Source: Planctomycetota bacterium (GTDB lineage Bacteria > Planctomycetota > UBA1135 > GCA-002748355). Taken from it: 49,388 bases of DNA. The notes under the pieces are model-generated. The model made no database searches, was not told the origin of the DNA, and worked only from the letters and a program-made list of their open reading frames with translations. Both the position numbers and the translations under genes were made by a program. Numbering within the stretch: the stretch's first letter is position 1; the number at the start of each line of letters is the position of its first letter. Shown here piece by piece: positions 40,642 through 49,388 of the stretch. The stretch lies in contig JALSSW010000116.1 of the NCBI GenBank assembly GCA_026984035.1, forward strand, positions 1-49,388, given 5' to 3'.

Positions 40642-42066
40642 ATGGATGCACGCTTAGCGATCTCCTCGCTTTTCTTAGCCTGCTCGTTTTTTTCAAACAA
40701 TCTTCCCGCACAGTGGAAGGCAACTCCCATGCTGAAGACATCGGAGTTGATGGACCGTCCCACAAATGTTGCAAACCTCCCCGATGGGATGATGATCATC
40801 ACTGAAAGGTTCAAAGGAAGACTCCGTCTCTTCGATCCCAAGACAGGGAAACTCGACTCGCGGCCCTTTGCCACTGTCCCCAACACTTTCCCCAAAGATG
40901 AACGAGGTCTCATCGGAGTCGCTGTATCCAGGGATTTCAGTAAAGCCCCTTATGTGTTTGTCTACCAGCACCACAACAATACGAAGGGACAGGTCGTTGG
41001 TCGGGTCATCCGCTACACAGCGATCAAAAAAAACGGGATCTACGTTGGAAGCAATCTGAAAGTCCTAAAGGATGATATTTTCTCCTTTTGGTCGCGCGCA
41101 GGTGGCCGGATGTCCATCGGGCCGGACAATAAGCTCGATGTTTCTGTTGGAGACAGCGCGCAACCCCAGAGGTCTCAGGATATGAGGGCCTTTGAGTGGT
41201 CCGGCAAAGTCAACCGGATCAATCTCGACGGCAGCATCCCAAGTGACAATCCCTTTGGGAAGACAAAGCCTTTTTACAGTGTGGGAATCCGCAATGGCTT
41301 TGGCCTGACCTGGCACCCAGTGCTTGGCAAACTTTATGAGAGTGAAAACGGACCAACCTCGAATGATGAACTCCAAATCCTTCGACCCGGAGGAAACTTC
41401 GGCTGGCCCAAAGAATTGGGAAACCAAGGTAAGCCCGGCTACGACAAACCCATCCTGACCTGGACACCCACCATTGCACCAACGGGGCTCGCCTTTGCCT
41501 ACAGCAAAGCATACCCCGCATCCGTCCAGCTCGATCTCTTCCTGTGCGACTACAACAATAACCAAGTCCGCATCCTGAAGATGGCCGGGAACCCGGCTGA
41601 TAAGGTTATCAGCACATCCACAATCAAGGGGATCTTCGGGCCTACTGACTGCATCCAAGCCAGTGACGGGAAAATCTATGTCATTTCCCACGGCACAGGA
41701 AACATCTTCCGCCTGGATTGGACAGGGAAGGCTCCAACGTTTCCGGATCTCACCAACAAGGGGACTCCCAAAATCGGAAACACAAACATCCTGACACAGC
41801 GTGGGCGTCCCGGAAGCTTCATGGTTCTCATGATCGGTCTCCCCCTCGCGCCACCTTTATCAACCCTCTGGGGAAAACTTGAAGTGCAAAAAGCTGCCTT
41901 CATCCAACCCTTCGGTCCCGCGGATGGAACAGGTATCTTTTCTCTTGTTTATCCCATTCCCAACAACCAGTCCCTTAAGGGGCTTAAGTTCCGTATGCAG
42001 ACCCTCGAACTCAAGCTGGACCTCTCCGGGGGAATGACCAACCCCATCGACGTCACGATTCAATAG
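40642..42066 (+). CDS. PQQ sugar dehydrogenase-like protein, paralogue 2, catalytic His replaced
   Basis: 474 residues, signal peptide MDARLAISSLFLACSFFSNNLPAQ. It is a close tandem paralogue of the gene before it: SENGPTSNDELQILRPGGNFGWP and GNQGKPGYDKPILTWTP align directly, and VGIRNGFGLTWHP replaces MGIRNSFGFAFHP. In place of IHNGG it has SRAGGRMSIGPDNKL, so the family's catalytic His becomes Arg152. That suggests lost or changed chemistry, perhaps binding only. The C-terminal module is kept. It lies 86 bases after paralogue 1. Confidence 0.86.
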   Translation: MDARLAISSLFLACSFFSNNLPAQWKATPMLKTSELMDRPTNVANLPDGMMIITERFKGRLRLFDPKTGKLDSRPFATVPNTFPKDERGLIGVAVSRDFSKAPYVFVYQHHNNTKGQVVGRVIRYTAIKKNGIYVGSNLKVLKDDIFSFWSRAGGRMSIGPDNKLDVSVGDSAQPQRSQDMRAFEWSGKVNRINLDGSIPSDNPFGKTKPFYSVGIRNGFGLTWHPVLGKLYESENGPTSNDELQILRPGGNFGWPKELGNQGKPGYDKPILTWTPTIAPTGLAFAYSKAYPASVQLDLFLCDYNNNQVRILKMAGNPADKVISTSTIKGIFGPTDCIQASDGKIYVISHGTGNIFRLDWTGKAPTFPDLTNKGTPKIGNTNILTQRGRPGSFMVLMIGLPLAPPLSTLWGKLEVQKAAFIQPFGPADGTGIFSLVYPIPNNQSLKGLKFRMQTLELKLDLSGGMTNPIDVTIQ

Positions 42067-42137
42067 CCTATAGCCAAGCCTACCGAGCTTTTTCCTGAGC
42101 CTTCCGAGAGACCCCAGGTGGGATGGAAGGAAATGGC

Positions 42138-43103
42138 TCAGAGAATCCTCTTGCCTAAACCGGAGAGGAGAAGGTCCACTGCAATCTCTGCCGTTGCATT
42201 CCTTTGATCAAGAATGGGATTGATCTCAGTCATTTCAAAGGAAAGGGCTTTGTGAGAATCCGAAACCATTTCCATGAGTAGATGGGCTTCTCGAAAGCTT
42301 AGACCTCCTCGGACAGGGGTCCCAACGCCGGGGGCAATGGAGGGATCCAAGCCATCAACATCGAAGGAAACATGGAAACCCTGGGTCCCCTCACAAAGGA
42401 GGGACAAGGCCTCCTCCATGACATCAGCCATCCCGCGCACATCGAGGTCTCGCATAGTGAAAGCATGTACTCCGGATTTTTTTACAATCTCCCGCTCAAC
42501 ATCATCGAGATTACGAATACCAAGAAGAACCACGTTGTTCCGATTCACTTTTGGAGCGAATCCTCTAAGGGAGGTCAACTCTTCGGGACCGATCCCCAAG
42601 CAACAAGCAAGGGGCATACCATGGACGTTCCCACTGGGAGAGCTCTCGGGGGTATTCATATCCGCATGTGCATCCACCCACAGAAGACCAATGGACTCCC
42701 CCTTCTTATGGAAGTGTGAAGAGACCCCCGCCACCGTCCCTATGGCAATTGAGTGGTCACCACCCACCACGATGGGACGCTCACCTGCGTCCATGGATGC
42801 CTCCACCCGTAAGCTCAACTCATCGCAAGTTTCGGCGATCTCTGCCAGAAACTTGGCTTCTTGATTGCCCATGGAACGAGCCTCTGGGCTGGGGACAAAG
42901 ACATCCCCCTCATCTCGGATTTCAAGACCCAAGGGGCCAAGCTTTGCTGCAAATCCTGCAGCACGCACCGCAGAGGGACCCATGTCAACGCCACGCCGGT
43001 CCTGCCCTAAGTCCATGGGAACGCCGAAGAATCGGAGTTTGCCCTCATTTTTCCTAATCCGCTTCGCCCGGATTTCCCCCCAATGGGGCCTTGGCTCATT
43101 CAT
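42138..43103 (-). CDS. rocF: Arginase (ureohydrolase family)
   Basis: 321 residues, usual arginase length about 300. The manganese ligands are all in place: VVGGDHS, WVDAHADMN (DAHxD) and SFDVDGLDP (DxD). FGVPMDLGQDRRGVDMGPSAVR is the arginase-type start; SGNVHGMPLACCLG is the loop that in arginases binds the amino-acid part of the substrate, which favours arginase over agmatinase. It splits arginine to ornithine and urea in the cytoplasm. It closes the minus-strand operon aspC-ltaE-manB-rocF, 37 bases after manB. Having arginase near a biosynthetic argRCBDF set implies they are regulated in opposite ways. Confidence 0.9.
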   Translation of the reverse strand: MNEPRPHWGEIRAKRIRKNEGKLRFFGVPMDLGQDRRGVDMGPSAVRAAGFAAKLGPLGLEIRDEGDVFVPSPEARSMGNQEAKFLAEIAETCDELSLRVEASMDAGERPIVVGGDHSIAIGTVAGVSSHFHKKGESIGLLWVDAHADMNTPESSPSGNVHGMPLACCLGIGPEELTSLRGFAPKVNRNNVVLLGIRNLDDVEREIVKKSGVHAFTMRDLDVRGMADVMEEALSLLCEGTQGFHVSFDVDGLDPSIAPGVGTPVRGGLSFREAHLLMEMVSDSHKALSFEMTEINPILDQRNATAEIAVDLLLSGLGKRIL

Positions 43104-43140
43104 AACAGATTACCTGTGCTCCCTTTTCAGGTTTTCGCAA

Positions 43141-44481
43141 TCAAACTGGAGTCCCAAGAAGATGGATCAAATCCTTTTTCTTCTCCTCCAGTAATTCTTG
43201 GCTGTCCGCCTCGAGCACCATCCTCAAATAAGGCTCGGTATTGGAAGGCCGCACATTGACCCACCAATCGGGAAATGTAATCAAAATCCCATCGAGGCGC
43301 TCGACCTTCCCTCCTGGGAAGGCCTTAACAACCGCCTCCATTTTCTCTTCTTTGTCCTTAACACGAAAGTTGATTTCGCCGGACTGGTAATAGATCCGTA
43401 GTTCATCCGCTGCTTGTTTCAGGGTTTTACCTTCTTTTCCCAATTGGGCGAGGACCCTAAGACCCGCAAGGAGGCCTGAATCTGAGTTGTAGAATTCGGC
43501 AAAATAGAAATGCCCGGAGAGTTCCCCACCCCCGATACAGCCTTCCCGCTTCATCGTTGCCTTCATAAAGGCATGCCCCACTCGCTCCTTCACGGGCTTC
43601 CCGCCATATTCGAGGATTTTTTCGGGAAGGACCTTGGAGGAACGAAGATCATAGATGATCCCGCGTCCGGGGTGTTTCTCAAGCATGAAACGAGCCAAAA
43701 TCACCGTGATCAGGTCCGCCCCAACCGTTCGCCCCTCCTCGTCTACAAAGGCACAACGGTCGGCATCCCCATCAAAGGCAAGTCCAAGGGTAGCACCCTG
43801 TTCACGGACCGTTTTTTTGAGATCCTCAAGGTTTTCCTCCCGCAAGGGGTTCGCTTCATGGTTGGGAAAGGTCCCGTCCAAGGTGTCGTAGAGCGGAATC
43901 ACCTCAAGCCCCTTAAACCTGGAAAAGGCCTCGGGCGCATCCCAACTTCCCATACCATTGGCATAATCGACGACGATCTTCTGGGGAGCAATCGCAGTTG
44001 GCCCCCCGGTGAGTTCAACCAGTTTGTCAATGTAAATCGGCTTGATATCAAAGGGTTCCCGCTTTCCCGGCTTGGCCGCTGGGGCAGGCTCAGGGCCTTC
44101 GCTGAGGGCCTTGATCTCGGGAATGCCCTCATCCCCAGAGAGGGGGACAGGCCCAGCTTTGCACATCTTAATCCCCGTGTACTCCTTGGGATTATGGGAA
44201 GCGGTAATCACCGCGCCACCATCACAAGCAATCTCACCTATCGCGCAGTAAACCGCAGGGGTCGAAACCAAGCCAATATCCGTAACGTCGCAGCCCCTCG
44301 AAAGAACCCCCTCGATAAAAGCATCCGTCATGGATTCCGCCATCGTGCGCATATCATGACCGACAATCAGTCGACGAGCCTCCAGGTAATCCACCATGGC
44401 TTCTCCCACGCGCCGAGCAATCTTCTCGTCGATCTGGGTGGGGTAAATACCCCGAATGTCATAGGCCTTAAAAATACTCAT
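43141..44481 (-). CDS. manB: Phosphomannomutase/phosphoglucomutase
   Basis: 446 residues from ATG 44481, with AAGGAAA just upstream; the frame is open 21 bases more, into the previous gene. Start IFKAYDIRGIYP is typical. The phosphoserine loop is VITASHNPKEYTGIKM, the Mg loop LAFDGDADRCAFVD, the sugar loop GGELSGHFYF and the phosphate loop RPSNTEPYLR. It interconverts sugar 1- and 6-phosphates for nucleotide-sugar synthesis feeding lipopolysaccharide and exopolysaccharide. The mannose or glucose preference cannot be read. Confidence 0.94.
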   Translation of the reverse strand: MSIFKAYDIRGIYPTQIDEKIARRVGEAMVDYLEARRLIVGHDMRTMAESMTDAFIEGVLSRGCDVTDIGLVSTPAVYCAIGEIACDGGAVITASHNPKEYTGIKMCKAGPVPLSGDEGIPEIKALSEGPEPAPAAKPGKREPFDIKPIYIDKLVELTGGPTAIAPQKIVVDYANGMGSWDAPEAFSRFKGLEVIPLYDTLDGTFPNHEANPLREENLEDLKKTVREQGATLGLAFDGDADRCAFVDEEGRTVGADLITVILARFMLEKHPGRGIIYDLRSSKVLPEKILEYGGKPVKERVGHAFMKATMKREGCIGGGELSGHFYFAEFYNSDSGLLAGLRVLAQLGKEGKTLKQAADELRIYYQSGEINFRVKDKEEKMEAVVKAFPGGKVERLDGILITFPDWWVNVRPSNTEPYLRMVLEADSQELLEEKKKDLIHLLGTPV

Positions 44482-44498
44482 TTTCCTTTTCTCCAAGA

Positions 44499-45608
44499 TC
44501 AAGACGGTTCCCAGGTTGCCCCGTCGTCCATGGGGAACTTCCCCGAAATTTGCGCCTTGCCCCTCTGCTTTAGAAAAGGGTCTTTGGCCACCTCGTTTAA
44601 GATCTGAATCGCTTGACCCAAAGCTTCATCATCAAGATCACGATGGAGGACAAAACGCAGTCGGTCCTCCCGAACGGCCAAAACAAGGAGACCTCTTTTT
44701 CCACAGGCCTCCACAACTGCCGGTCCAGAAATTCCTTCCAGCCCCACATAGACCATGTTCGTCTCAACTTCGGATGGATCGATCACAAAACCTGGCAAAT
44801 CGGCAAGTACCATGGCAAGTTTTTTAGCCCGAGCATGATCCGCAGCTAGGGCTGCGGGCCCATCCTTGAGGGCGATCAGGCCCGCCGCGGCCAAGATCCC
44901 CGCTTGGCGCATACCGCCCCCCAGGGCCTTTCGGACACGCCGAGCTTCCTGAATAAACGCTTCTTCCCCCGCCAGAAGGGAACCGACAGGCGCCCCCAAT
45001 CCTTTGGAAAGGCAACACATCAGAGAATCCGCTTTGGAAACCAGCTCTGCTGCCGGAATTCCGGATGCTGCCTCGGCATTGAAAAGCCTTGCCCCATCCA
45101 CATGAAGCTTGACTCCGCGCTCATGCGCAAAATCCCCGACAGCATCCAGTCGCTCCTTGGGAACAACCCGCCCCCCGGCGAGGTTGTGGGTGTTTTCTAC
45201 AATGAACAACGCAGTCCGAGGTTGATGGGGATCACTCCCATTGCGAATCCGCGAACGGAAATCCTCGACCTCCGGCACCCCATTCTCTCGGACAAAGGTC
45301 CACACTTGGATACCCCCCAGGCGAGCGGCTGCCCCCCCTTCATAGCGGAAGCTATGCGTGCCCTCTTCCATCACAGCTTCATCTCCGGGACGACAATGAG
45401 TGAGGATCGCACAAACATTGGCCATGGTCCCGGACGGAAGGAACATTGCAGCCTCTTTTCCGACACGTTCCGCGAAAGCTTCTTCAAGGGCCTTCACCGT
45501 AGGATCATCCCCTAAGACATCGTCTCCGACCACAGCTTCTGCCATAGCCCTGCGCATCTCGGCGGTGGGGCGAGTCACCGTATCGGAACGAAAGTCCATC
45601 CCCTTCAC
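44499..45608 (-). CDS. ltaE: Threonine aldolase, low-specificity type
   Basis: 369 residues from GTG 45608, which overlaps the aminotransferase stop as GTGA; ATG 45599 is an alternative. Family pattern: [55 protein letters not shown], and the PLP Lys in [13 protein letters not shown]. It splits L-threonine and allo-threonine into glycine and acetaldehyde, fold type I, cytoplasmic. It lies between an aminotransferase and a sugar-phosphate mutase, and the coupling to the former suggests amino-acid metabolism. Confidence 0.92.
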   Translation of the reverse strand: MKGMDFRSDTVTRPTAEMRRAMAEAVVGDDVLGDDPTVKALEEAFAERVGKEAAMFLPSGTMANVCAILTHCRPGDEAVMEEGTHSFRYEGGAAARLGGIQVWTFVRENGVPEVEDFRSRIRNGSDPHQPRTALFIVENTHNLAGGRVVPKERLDAVGDFAHERGVKLHVDGARLFNAEAASGIPAAELVSKADSLMCCLSKGLGAPVGSLLAGEEAFIQEARRVRKALGGGMRQAGILAAAGLIALKDGPAALAADHARAKKLAMVLADLPGFVIDPSEVETNMVYVGLEGISGPAVVEACGKRGLLVLAVREDRLRFVLHRDLDDEALGQAIQILNEVAKDPFLKQRGKAQISGKFPMDDGATWEPS

Positions 45609-46789
45609 GCCACAGTCTCCTCGAAGTTACTGCCAATCAATGCCCGAAAGCGCCGCAAAGCCTCTTGGATATTCTCAACACTATTCGCATAGCTGAAACG
45701 GAGGAAGCCTTCTCCGAAAGCCCCAAAGCTCGTCCCTGTCAGGCTTGCCACACCAGCTTTTTCAAGAAGCAAGTTTTCCAGTTCCTTTGAGGGCTTCCCC
45801 AACTCCTTGACATTGGGAAAAACATAAAAAGCCCCCTTGGGCTTCTTGCAGGAAACCCCCGGCAAAGCATTGAGACCCTCCACAATGACATCCCGTCGCC
45901 GTTGGAATTCTTGGACCATCTTTTCAACTTCGCCCTGTGGGCCTGTCAGAGCTTCGATCCCTGCCTTCTGCGTAAAGGCAGCGGTGCAGGAAGTGGCATT
46001 CGTCTGAAGTTGGGCAATTCGCGCCGCCAGCCCGGGCTCCATGACTCCATATCCGAGCCTCCAACCAGTCATCGCATAAGTTTTGGAAAACCCATCCAAA
46101 ATCACCACCCGCTTTCGTAGCTCTGGATAAGCCGCGAGAGAATGATGTTCTCCTTCATAAAGTATGCGACTGTAGATCTCATCCGACAGAATCCAAAGTT
46201 CTGGATAGGTTTCCAAGACCTGAGCCAAACGATCCAAATCTCCCTTGGAAAGCACTCCTCCGCAAGGGTTGCTGGGAGAGTTCAGAATTAAAAGGCGTGT
46301 CCTCTCGTTCAAAAGCCCGGCGAGCTCATCGACATCCAAAGCAAACTCGTTTTCCTCTCTTAGAGGCACAGGGACCGCTTTGGCACCGGTGTATCGAATC
46401 ATGCTCTCATAAATCGGAAAGCCGGGATTCGGATAAACCGCCTCCGTCCCTTCTTCTAACACAGCGAGCATCAAAAAGAACATGATGGGCTTTCCACCAG
46501 GGACAACCACAACCTCGTCTGCGCCCACCGAGATCCCCCGCGTCCGCCCAATCTCCGCGGCAATTGCTTCGCGCAAATCAGGGAGTCCAGCAGAAGGGCC
46601 ATAATGGGTCCATCCTCCCTGCATGGCTTCGACCCCCGCTCGGATAATGTTGGCGGGTGTATCAAAATCGGGCTCCCCAATCTCCAAGTGCACAACATTC
46701 CGCCCTTCGGCCTCCAAAGCCTTGGCCCGAGCTAAAACCTCAAAAGCTGTTTCGGTCCCCAGATTCCCCATTCGTTTTGCTAGCTTCAT
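45605..46789 (-). CDS. Class I aminotransferase, aspartate/alanine type
   Basis: 394 residues from ATG 46789; GTG 46795 two codons earlier is also possible since AAAAGGA lies upstream of both. [58 protein letters not shown] and the PLP Lys in [17 protein letters not shown] are the standard I-gamma subgroup motifs; [11 protein letters not shown] holds the substrate-carboxylate Arg. It transfers amino groups between glutamate/aspartate and oxo acids in the cytoplasm. The substrate range is wide in this group, so no symbol is given. First gene of the aminotransferase-ltaE-manB-rocF operon. Confidence 0.92.
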   Translation of the reverse strand: MKLAKRMGNLGTETAFEVLARAKALEAEGRNVVHLEIGEPDFDTPANIIRAGVEAMQGGWTHYGPSAGLPDLREAIAAEIGRTRGISVGADEVVVVPGGKPIMFFLMLAVLEEGTEAVYPNPGFPIYESMIRYTGAKAVPVPLREENEFALDVDELAGLLNERTRLLILNSPSNPCGGVLSKGDLDRLAQVLETYPELWILSDEIYSRILYEGEHHSLAAYPELRKRVVILDGFSKTYAMTGWRLGYGVMEPGLAARIAQLQTNATSCTAAFTQKAGIEALTGPQGEVEKMVQEFQRRRDVIVEGLNALPGVSCKKPKGAFYVFPNVKELGKPSKELENLLLEKAGVASLTGTSFGAFGEGFLRFSYANSVENIQEALRRFRALIGSNFEETVA

Positions 46790-46892
46790 AACCACGAGTC
46801 CTTTTCTTTTTCTTTTCTCTTTTGGATCAGGATCATGCCCCCAAATCCTGCCCTAGAAAAGATCGAACCTCCCCCTTTGGGAAAGACCTGCC

Positions 46893-47306
46893 TTACTTTT
46901 TTTCAGTTTCCCCCTCTCTCAATCGCAACATGTCCCGTCCCTTAGAAAGAAGCCCCAGGCCTGCCGAGCAAAGCCCCAGGCCGATGGGGTTTTGTAAACC
47001 TCCCTGCTTCACCAAAAAAATAACGCCCGCGAGTAAAACTGCGAAAAGTCCTAGATAGAGAACAGATCTCACGAGAAACAAATTGGGAACCTTCCTTTCA
47101 CCAGTATTTCCTGAGGCCAAAGGGGTTTCACATCCCAAAGACTGAAACCCAAAGGCAAAACCAAGCCAAAGAAGCCCAATTCCCAACCTGCCCTGCCGAT
47201 CATCTGTTGTTTCCCCAAGGAAGCTCAAAGCAAGGAATAGAATCGAAAGGATGAAAAGAGGGTAGGAAAGGTAAGAGATTCGACGAAGTGCCCGCAGCAT
47301 AAACAT
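46893..47306 (-). CDS. Small membrane protein, unknown
   Basis: 137 residues with four hydrophobic segments (LFILSILFLALSFL, LGIGLLWLGFAFGF, YLGLFAVLLAGVIFL, IGLGLCSAGLGLL) and charged ends (RDMLRLREGETEKK). No family is recognised. The frame is clean, with a charged loop between helices 2 and 3 (GNTGERK). It lies between pyrE and the aminotransferase gene, about 100 bases from each, on the same strand. Confidence 0.6.
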   Translation of the reverse strand: MFMLRALRRISYLSYPLFILSILFLALSFLGETTDDRQGRLGIGLLWLGFAFGFQSLGCETPLASGNTGERKVPNLFLVRSVLYLGLFAVLLAGVIFLVKQGGLQNPIGLGLCSAGLGLLSKGRDMLRLREGETEKK

Positions 47307-47414
47307 CTACTATTCATTCGAAACGCTTAAATCCAAGAGGGTTTTCCCTGCAAGGGAGCTCCAGACTTTGTGAAATCTTCCTGTCAGGCTGGGGCTACAG
47401 AGGAAAAAACGAAC

Positions 47415-48101
47415 TTAGGAATGGGAGTCTGCTCCATACGTATCCCGGTACGCCCGGATGCGCTCCAAAATCTCTGGGCCAAGAACGATCCGACCTCCCA
47501 CAGGGTTCTGGGAGAGATGGGTGACAATTTCGTCAAGAGTAACGATGGCAAAGCAGGGCATCTCGAATTCTTCACTGATTTCAAGAAGAGCTGAGCGATC
47601 CCCCTTTCCCTTCTCCATTCGGTCCACTGAAACAAGGAGTCCAGCCAACTCCACCTGCGCTTGGGCTCGAAGGAGAGGCACGGTCTCCTTTATGGAAGTC
47701 CCCGCCGTTGTCACATCCTCGATAAAAACAACTCGCTCCCCATCTTTGGGGTGATGCCCCACCAGACGCCCCCCCTCCCCATGGGCCTTGGCCTCTTTGC
47801 GATTAAAAGTAAAAGCAAGATCCTTCCCATGCCCTTCTGCGAGTGCAATGGCTGTTGTGACAACCAGGGGAATCCCCTTGTAGGCGGGGCCGAAAAGCAC
47901 ATCGACCTTCTCCCCCTCCATGTTCTCCTGAAAGGCGTCTGCATAAAATCGTCCCAGACGGGCAACCTGGGCGCCTGTTCGGTATTTGCCGGTGTTCACA
48001 AAGTAGGGAGTCTTCCGCCCGCTCTTGGTTCTAAAATCTCCAAAAGTCAACACTCCCGCTTCGACCATAAATTCAATAAAGGCCCGCTTGTATTGTTCCA
48101 T
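47415..48101 (-). CDS. pyrE: Orotate phosphoribosyltransferase
   Basis: 228 residues from ATG 48101, chosen because MEQYKRAFIEFMVEAGVLTFGDF matches the family start; the frame is open to 48164. FRTKSGRKTPYFVNTG is the orotate-binding end, DVLFGPAYKGIPL the family loop, FNRKEAKAHGEGG the mobile catalytic loop, and VVFIEDVTTAGTSIKE the PRPP-binding motif. It makes orotidine 5'-phosphate from orotate and PRPP, the fifth step of pyrimidine synthesis. Divergent from the iron-binding lipoprotein gene. Confidence 0.95.
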   Translation of the reverse strand: MEQYKRAFIEFMVEAGVLTFGDFRTKSGRKTPYFVNTGKYRTGAQVARLGRFYADAFQENMEGEKVDVLFGPAYKGIPLVVTTAIALAEGHGKDLAFTFNRKEAKAHGEGGRLVGHHPKDGERVVFIEDVTTAGTSIKETVPLLRAQAQVELAGLLVSVDRMEKGKGDRSALLEISEEFEMPCFAIVTLDEIVTHLSQNPVGGRIVLGPEILERIRAYRDTYGADSHS

Positions 48102-48268
48102 GTCTGGGATCCTAGCCACTTCCTCCCAGAACCTCGAGCTGTCCTCGAAGGTCAGAAGGACCAAAGCATTCCTTCGTTCCTATTCGCCCCTATGATTCTT
48201 CAGAGTGAAAGAGGGAATGGAATGATTCTTGTCTTCTGCCAAAGTCTCAGGGCAAGGAGCAAAAAACG

Positions 48269-49318
48269 ATGAGAAGAACTGATCCGAAAAAACCTCATGG
48301 GAAGCAAGCCATCCTTGCCCTCATATGTAGCGCAACCTTTTTATTTTCAGCATCTTGCAGCCATAAACCTGATTCCAATGTGGTCCTCTATTGCGCGACG
48401 GACCAGCATACTGCGGAGAAAATCGTGCGACTCTTTGAAAAGGAGACGGGGATTCCGGTAAAGGCTCGTTACGACACCGAAGCGAATAAGACAGTTGGCC
48501 TTGTGATGGCTCTGATGGAGGAAGCAAAAAACCCTAGGGCAGATGTGTTTTGGAACAACGAGATCATTCACACCATTCGTTTGGGGAAAGCAGGCCTTCT
48601 TAAAGGATATGACTGGCCGACCGCAAGGGGGATCGAAGGTCGCTGGAAGGATGAGGAGGGGCGATTTGTGGGATTTGGCGCCCGGGCTAGGGTTCTGATC
48701 GTGAACACTGAGAAAATTCCGGATGTGGAGATGCGGCCGAAAAGCATTTGGGATTTGATTGCTCCCCGATTTAAGGGAAAGGGAGCGATGGCAAGGCCTC
48801 TAACCGGGACGACGCTGACCCATGTAGCAGGCTTGTTTCAGATGCTGGGGAAAAAGGAGGCACGACGTTTTCTGGATGGACTCAAGAAAAATGAGGTCGC
48901 TTTGGCCAAATCCAATGGCGCCGTCATGCGCATGGTTTCGGCGAAAAAGGGACCTGCCTTCGGGCTCACAGATACAGACGATTTCAATGTGGCTCTCAAG
49001 AAAGGCTTTCCGGTCATAGCGGTCTATCCCGATCAAATGGGCATGGGAACCTTTGTAATCCCGAATACAGTTGCCCTGATCAAGGGAGGACCCAATCCAG
49101 GGAATGCGAAGACCTTGGCCGACTTCCTCTGCTCGGCCCGGGTGGAAGAGATTCTGGCGAAGAGTGGCTCGGCTCAAATCCCCTTGCACAAAGAAGCGAA
49201 GGTGCCAGACGGAGTCAAACCTCTTTCTCGGTTCAAAGCCGCAACCTGGGACTTTGCAAAAGCAGCCGAGGTCATGGACGAGATCCTTCCCGAGCTTCGA
49301 AAGCGATTTGGGATTTAA
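48269..49318 (+). CDS. ABC transporter substrate-binding lipoprotein, Fe(III)-type (AfuA/FutA-like)
   Basis: 349 residues; ATG 48269 has AAGGAG 9 bases upstream and a lipoprotein signal (ALICSATFLFSASC). VVLYCATDQHTAEKIVRLFEKETGIPV is the first-lobe start of ferric-binding proteins. ARADVFWNNE-like (PRADVFWNN), VLIVNTEKIPD, LTGTTLTHVAGLFQMLG and ADFLCSARVEEILAKSGSAQIPL continue the pattern. The Tyr pair that binds Fe(III) in FbpA is not obvious: at that place here stands AVYPDQMGMGTFVIP with a single Tyr. Iron is therefore likely but not certain; a phosphonate or polyamine-like ligand is possible. The next gene starts 1 base after its stop. Confidence 0.85.
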   Translation: MRRTDPKKPHGKQAILALICSATFLFSASCSHKPDSNVVLYCATDQHTAEKIVRLFEKETGIPVKARYDTEANKTVGLVMALMEEAKNPRADVFWNNEIIHTIRLGKAGLLKGYDWPTARGIEGRWKDEEGRFVGFGARARVLIVNTEKIPDVEMRPKSIWDLIAPRFKGKGAMARPLTGTTLTHVAGLFQMLGKKEARRFLDGLKKNEVALAKSNGAVMRMVSAKKGPAFGLTDTDDFNVALKKGFPVIAVYPDQMGMGTFVIPNTVALIKGGPNPGNAKTLADFLCSARVEEILAKSGSAQIPLHKEAKVPDGVKPLSRFKAATWDFAKAAEVMDEILPELRKRFGI

Positions 49319-49319
49319 G

Positions 49320-49388
49320 ATGAGTATGCCCAAAGGTGCGTCGAAGATGCAGGGTTCCAAAACCTTTTGGATCCTTCTTGGCCTGTTT
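49320..49388 (+). CDS. Start of a further gene, probably the cognate ABC permease (partial)
   Basis: ATG 49320 opens 23 codons to the window edge: MSMPKGASKMQGSKTFWILLGLF. The charged start and then a hydrophobic stretch look like the first membrane helix of a permease. The one-base gap after the binding-protein stop fits a transporter operon. Too short to confirm. Confidence 0.5.
   Translation, partial: MSMPKGASKMQGSKTFWILLGLF

Noticed and set aside
1..49388. Genetic code with TGA as a sense codon
   Set aside because: argC, argB, gyrA, the S41 peptidase and other genes end properly at TGA, several in ATGA overlaps with the next start.
1..49388. tRNA, rRNA, CRISPR, insertion sequence, prophage or integration site
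   Set aside because: No cloverleaf-like segments in the spacers, no rRNA motifs, no evenly spaced DNA repeats and no transposase or integrase genes were seen. Spacers are short and most belong to operon structure.

Overview
The window is a gene-dense, single-copy bacterial chromosome segment with moderate GC. It has no rRNA, tRNA, CRISPR array, insertion sequence or phage gene that I can see. Several traits point to a Gram-negative member of the Planctomycetota. There is a 16-copy ELWxxDGTxxGT repeat protein. Secreted proteins share a C-terminal module of a type I associate with marine planctomycetes. There is a TlpA-like thioredoxin of the PHERSLV type, secreted HEAT-repeat proteins (one carrying a VWA domain), and a GyrA with a GEAVVYPT helix. 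A lipopolysaccharide-type envelope is implied by a heptosyltransferase-like GT9 enzyme, a Kdo/WaaP-type kinase and an MCE lipid-transport system. The taxonomic assignment is an inference from gene content.

Layout. Positions 1-1821 (-) hold a HEAT-repeat secreted protein cut by the left edge. It is divergent from a thioredoxin-like gene at 2018-3157 (+). That gene has an in-frame TGA exactly where the first Cys of a WCGPC motif belongs, followed by a perfect 8-bp hairpin with a GGUC loop. I read it as a selenoprotein, and it is the main discovery in the window. Next come a GT9 glycosyltransferase (-), tex plus an S41 peptidase (+), the ELW-repeat protein and a MobA-like protein (+), then a HEAT-VWA protein and a Kdo-kinase-like protein (-). 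Positions 15.6-21.5 kb (+) carry glutamate dehydrogenase and an arginine cluster, argR-argC-argB-argD-argF, with ATGA overlaps between argC, argB and argD. Positions 21.5-26.5 kb (-) carry a four-gene envelope operon: an MCE protein with a degenerate trypsin-like tail, a fused MlaF-MlaE ABC protein, a polytopic membrane protein and a GNAT acetyltransferase.

Positions 26.8-27.4 kb (+) hold a heme-binding lipoprotein. Positions 27.4-33.8 kb (-) hold oppA-oppB-oppC-tkt-hypoxanthine DNA glycosylase, apparently one operon without its own OppD/OppF ATPases. gyrA and yqeY follow at 34.0-37.0 kb (+), then a PAP2 membrane phosphatase (-), a secreted protein of unknown function (+), and two tandem PQQ-type sugar dehydrogenase paralogues (+), the second lacking the usual catalytic His. 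Positions 42.1-48.1 kb (-) carry pyrE, a small membrane protein, aspartate-type aminotransferase, threonine aldolase, phosphomannomutase/phosphoglucomutase and arginase. The right edge (+) holds an iron-type ABC binding lipoprotein and the first codons of the next gene.

Functionally, gdhA, argRCBDF, the aminotransferase and arginase form a nitrogen and amino-acid theme. The GT9 enzyme, Kdo kinase, MCE operon and PAP2 enzyme form an envelope theme. The ELW protein, sugar dehydrogenases, HEAT proteins and selenothioredoxin are exported. TGA is an ordinary stop in many genes here, for example argC, argB and gyrA, so its use inside the thioredoxin gene is a local recoding event and not a changed genetic code.
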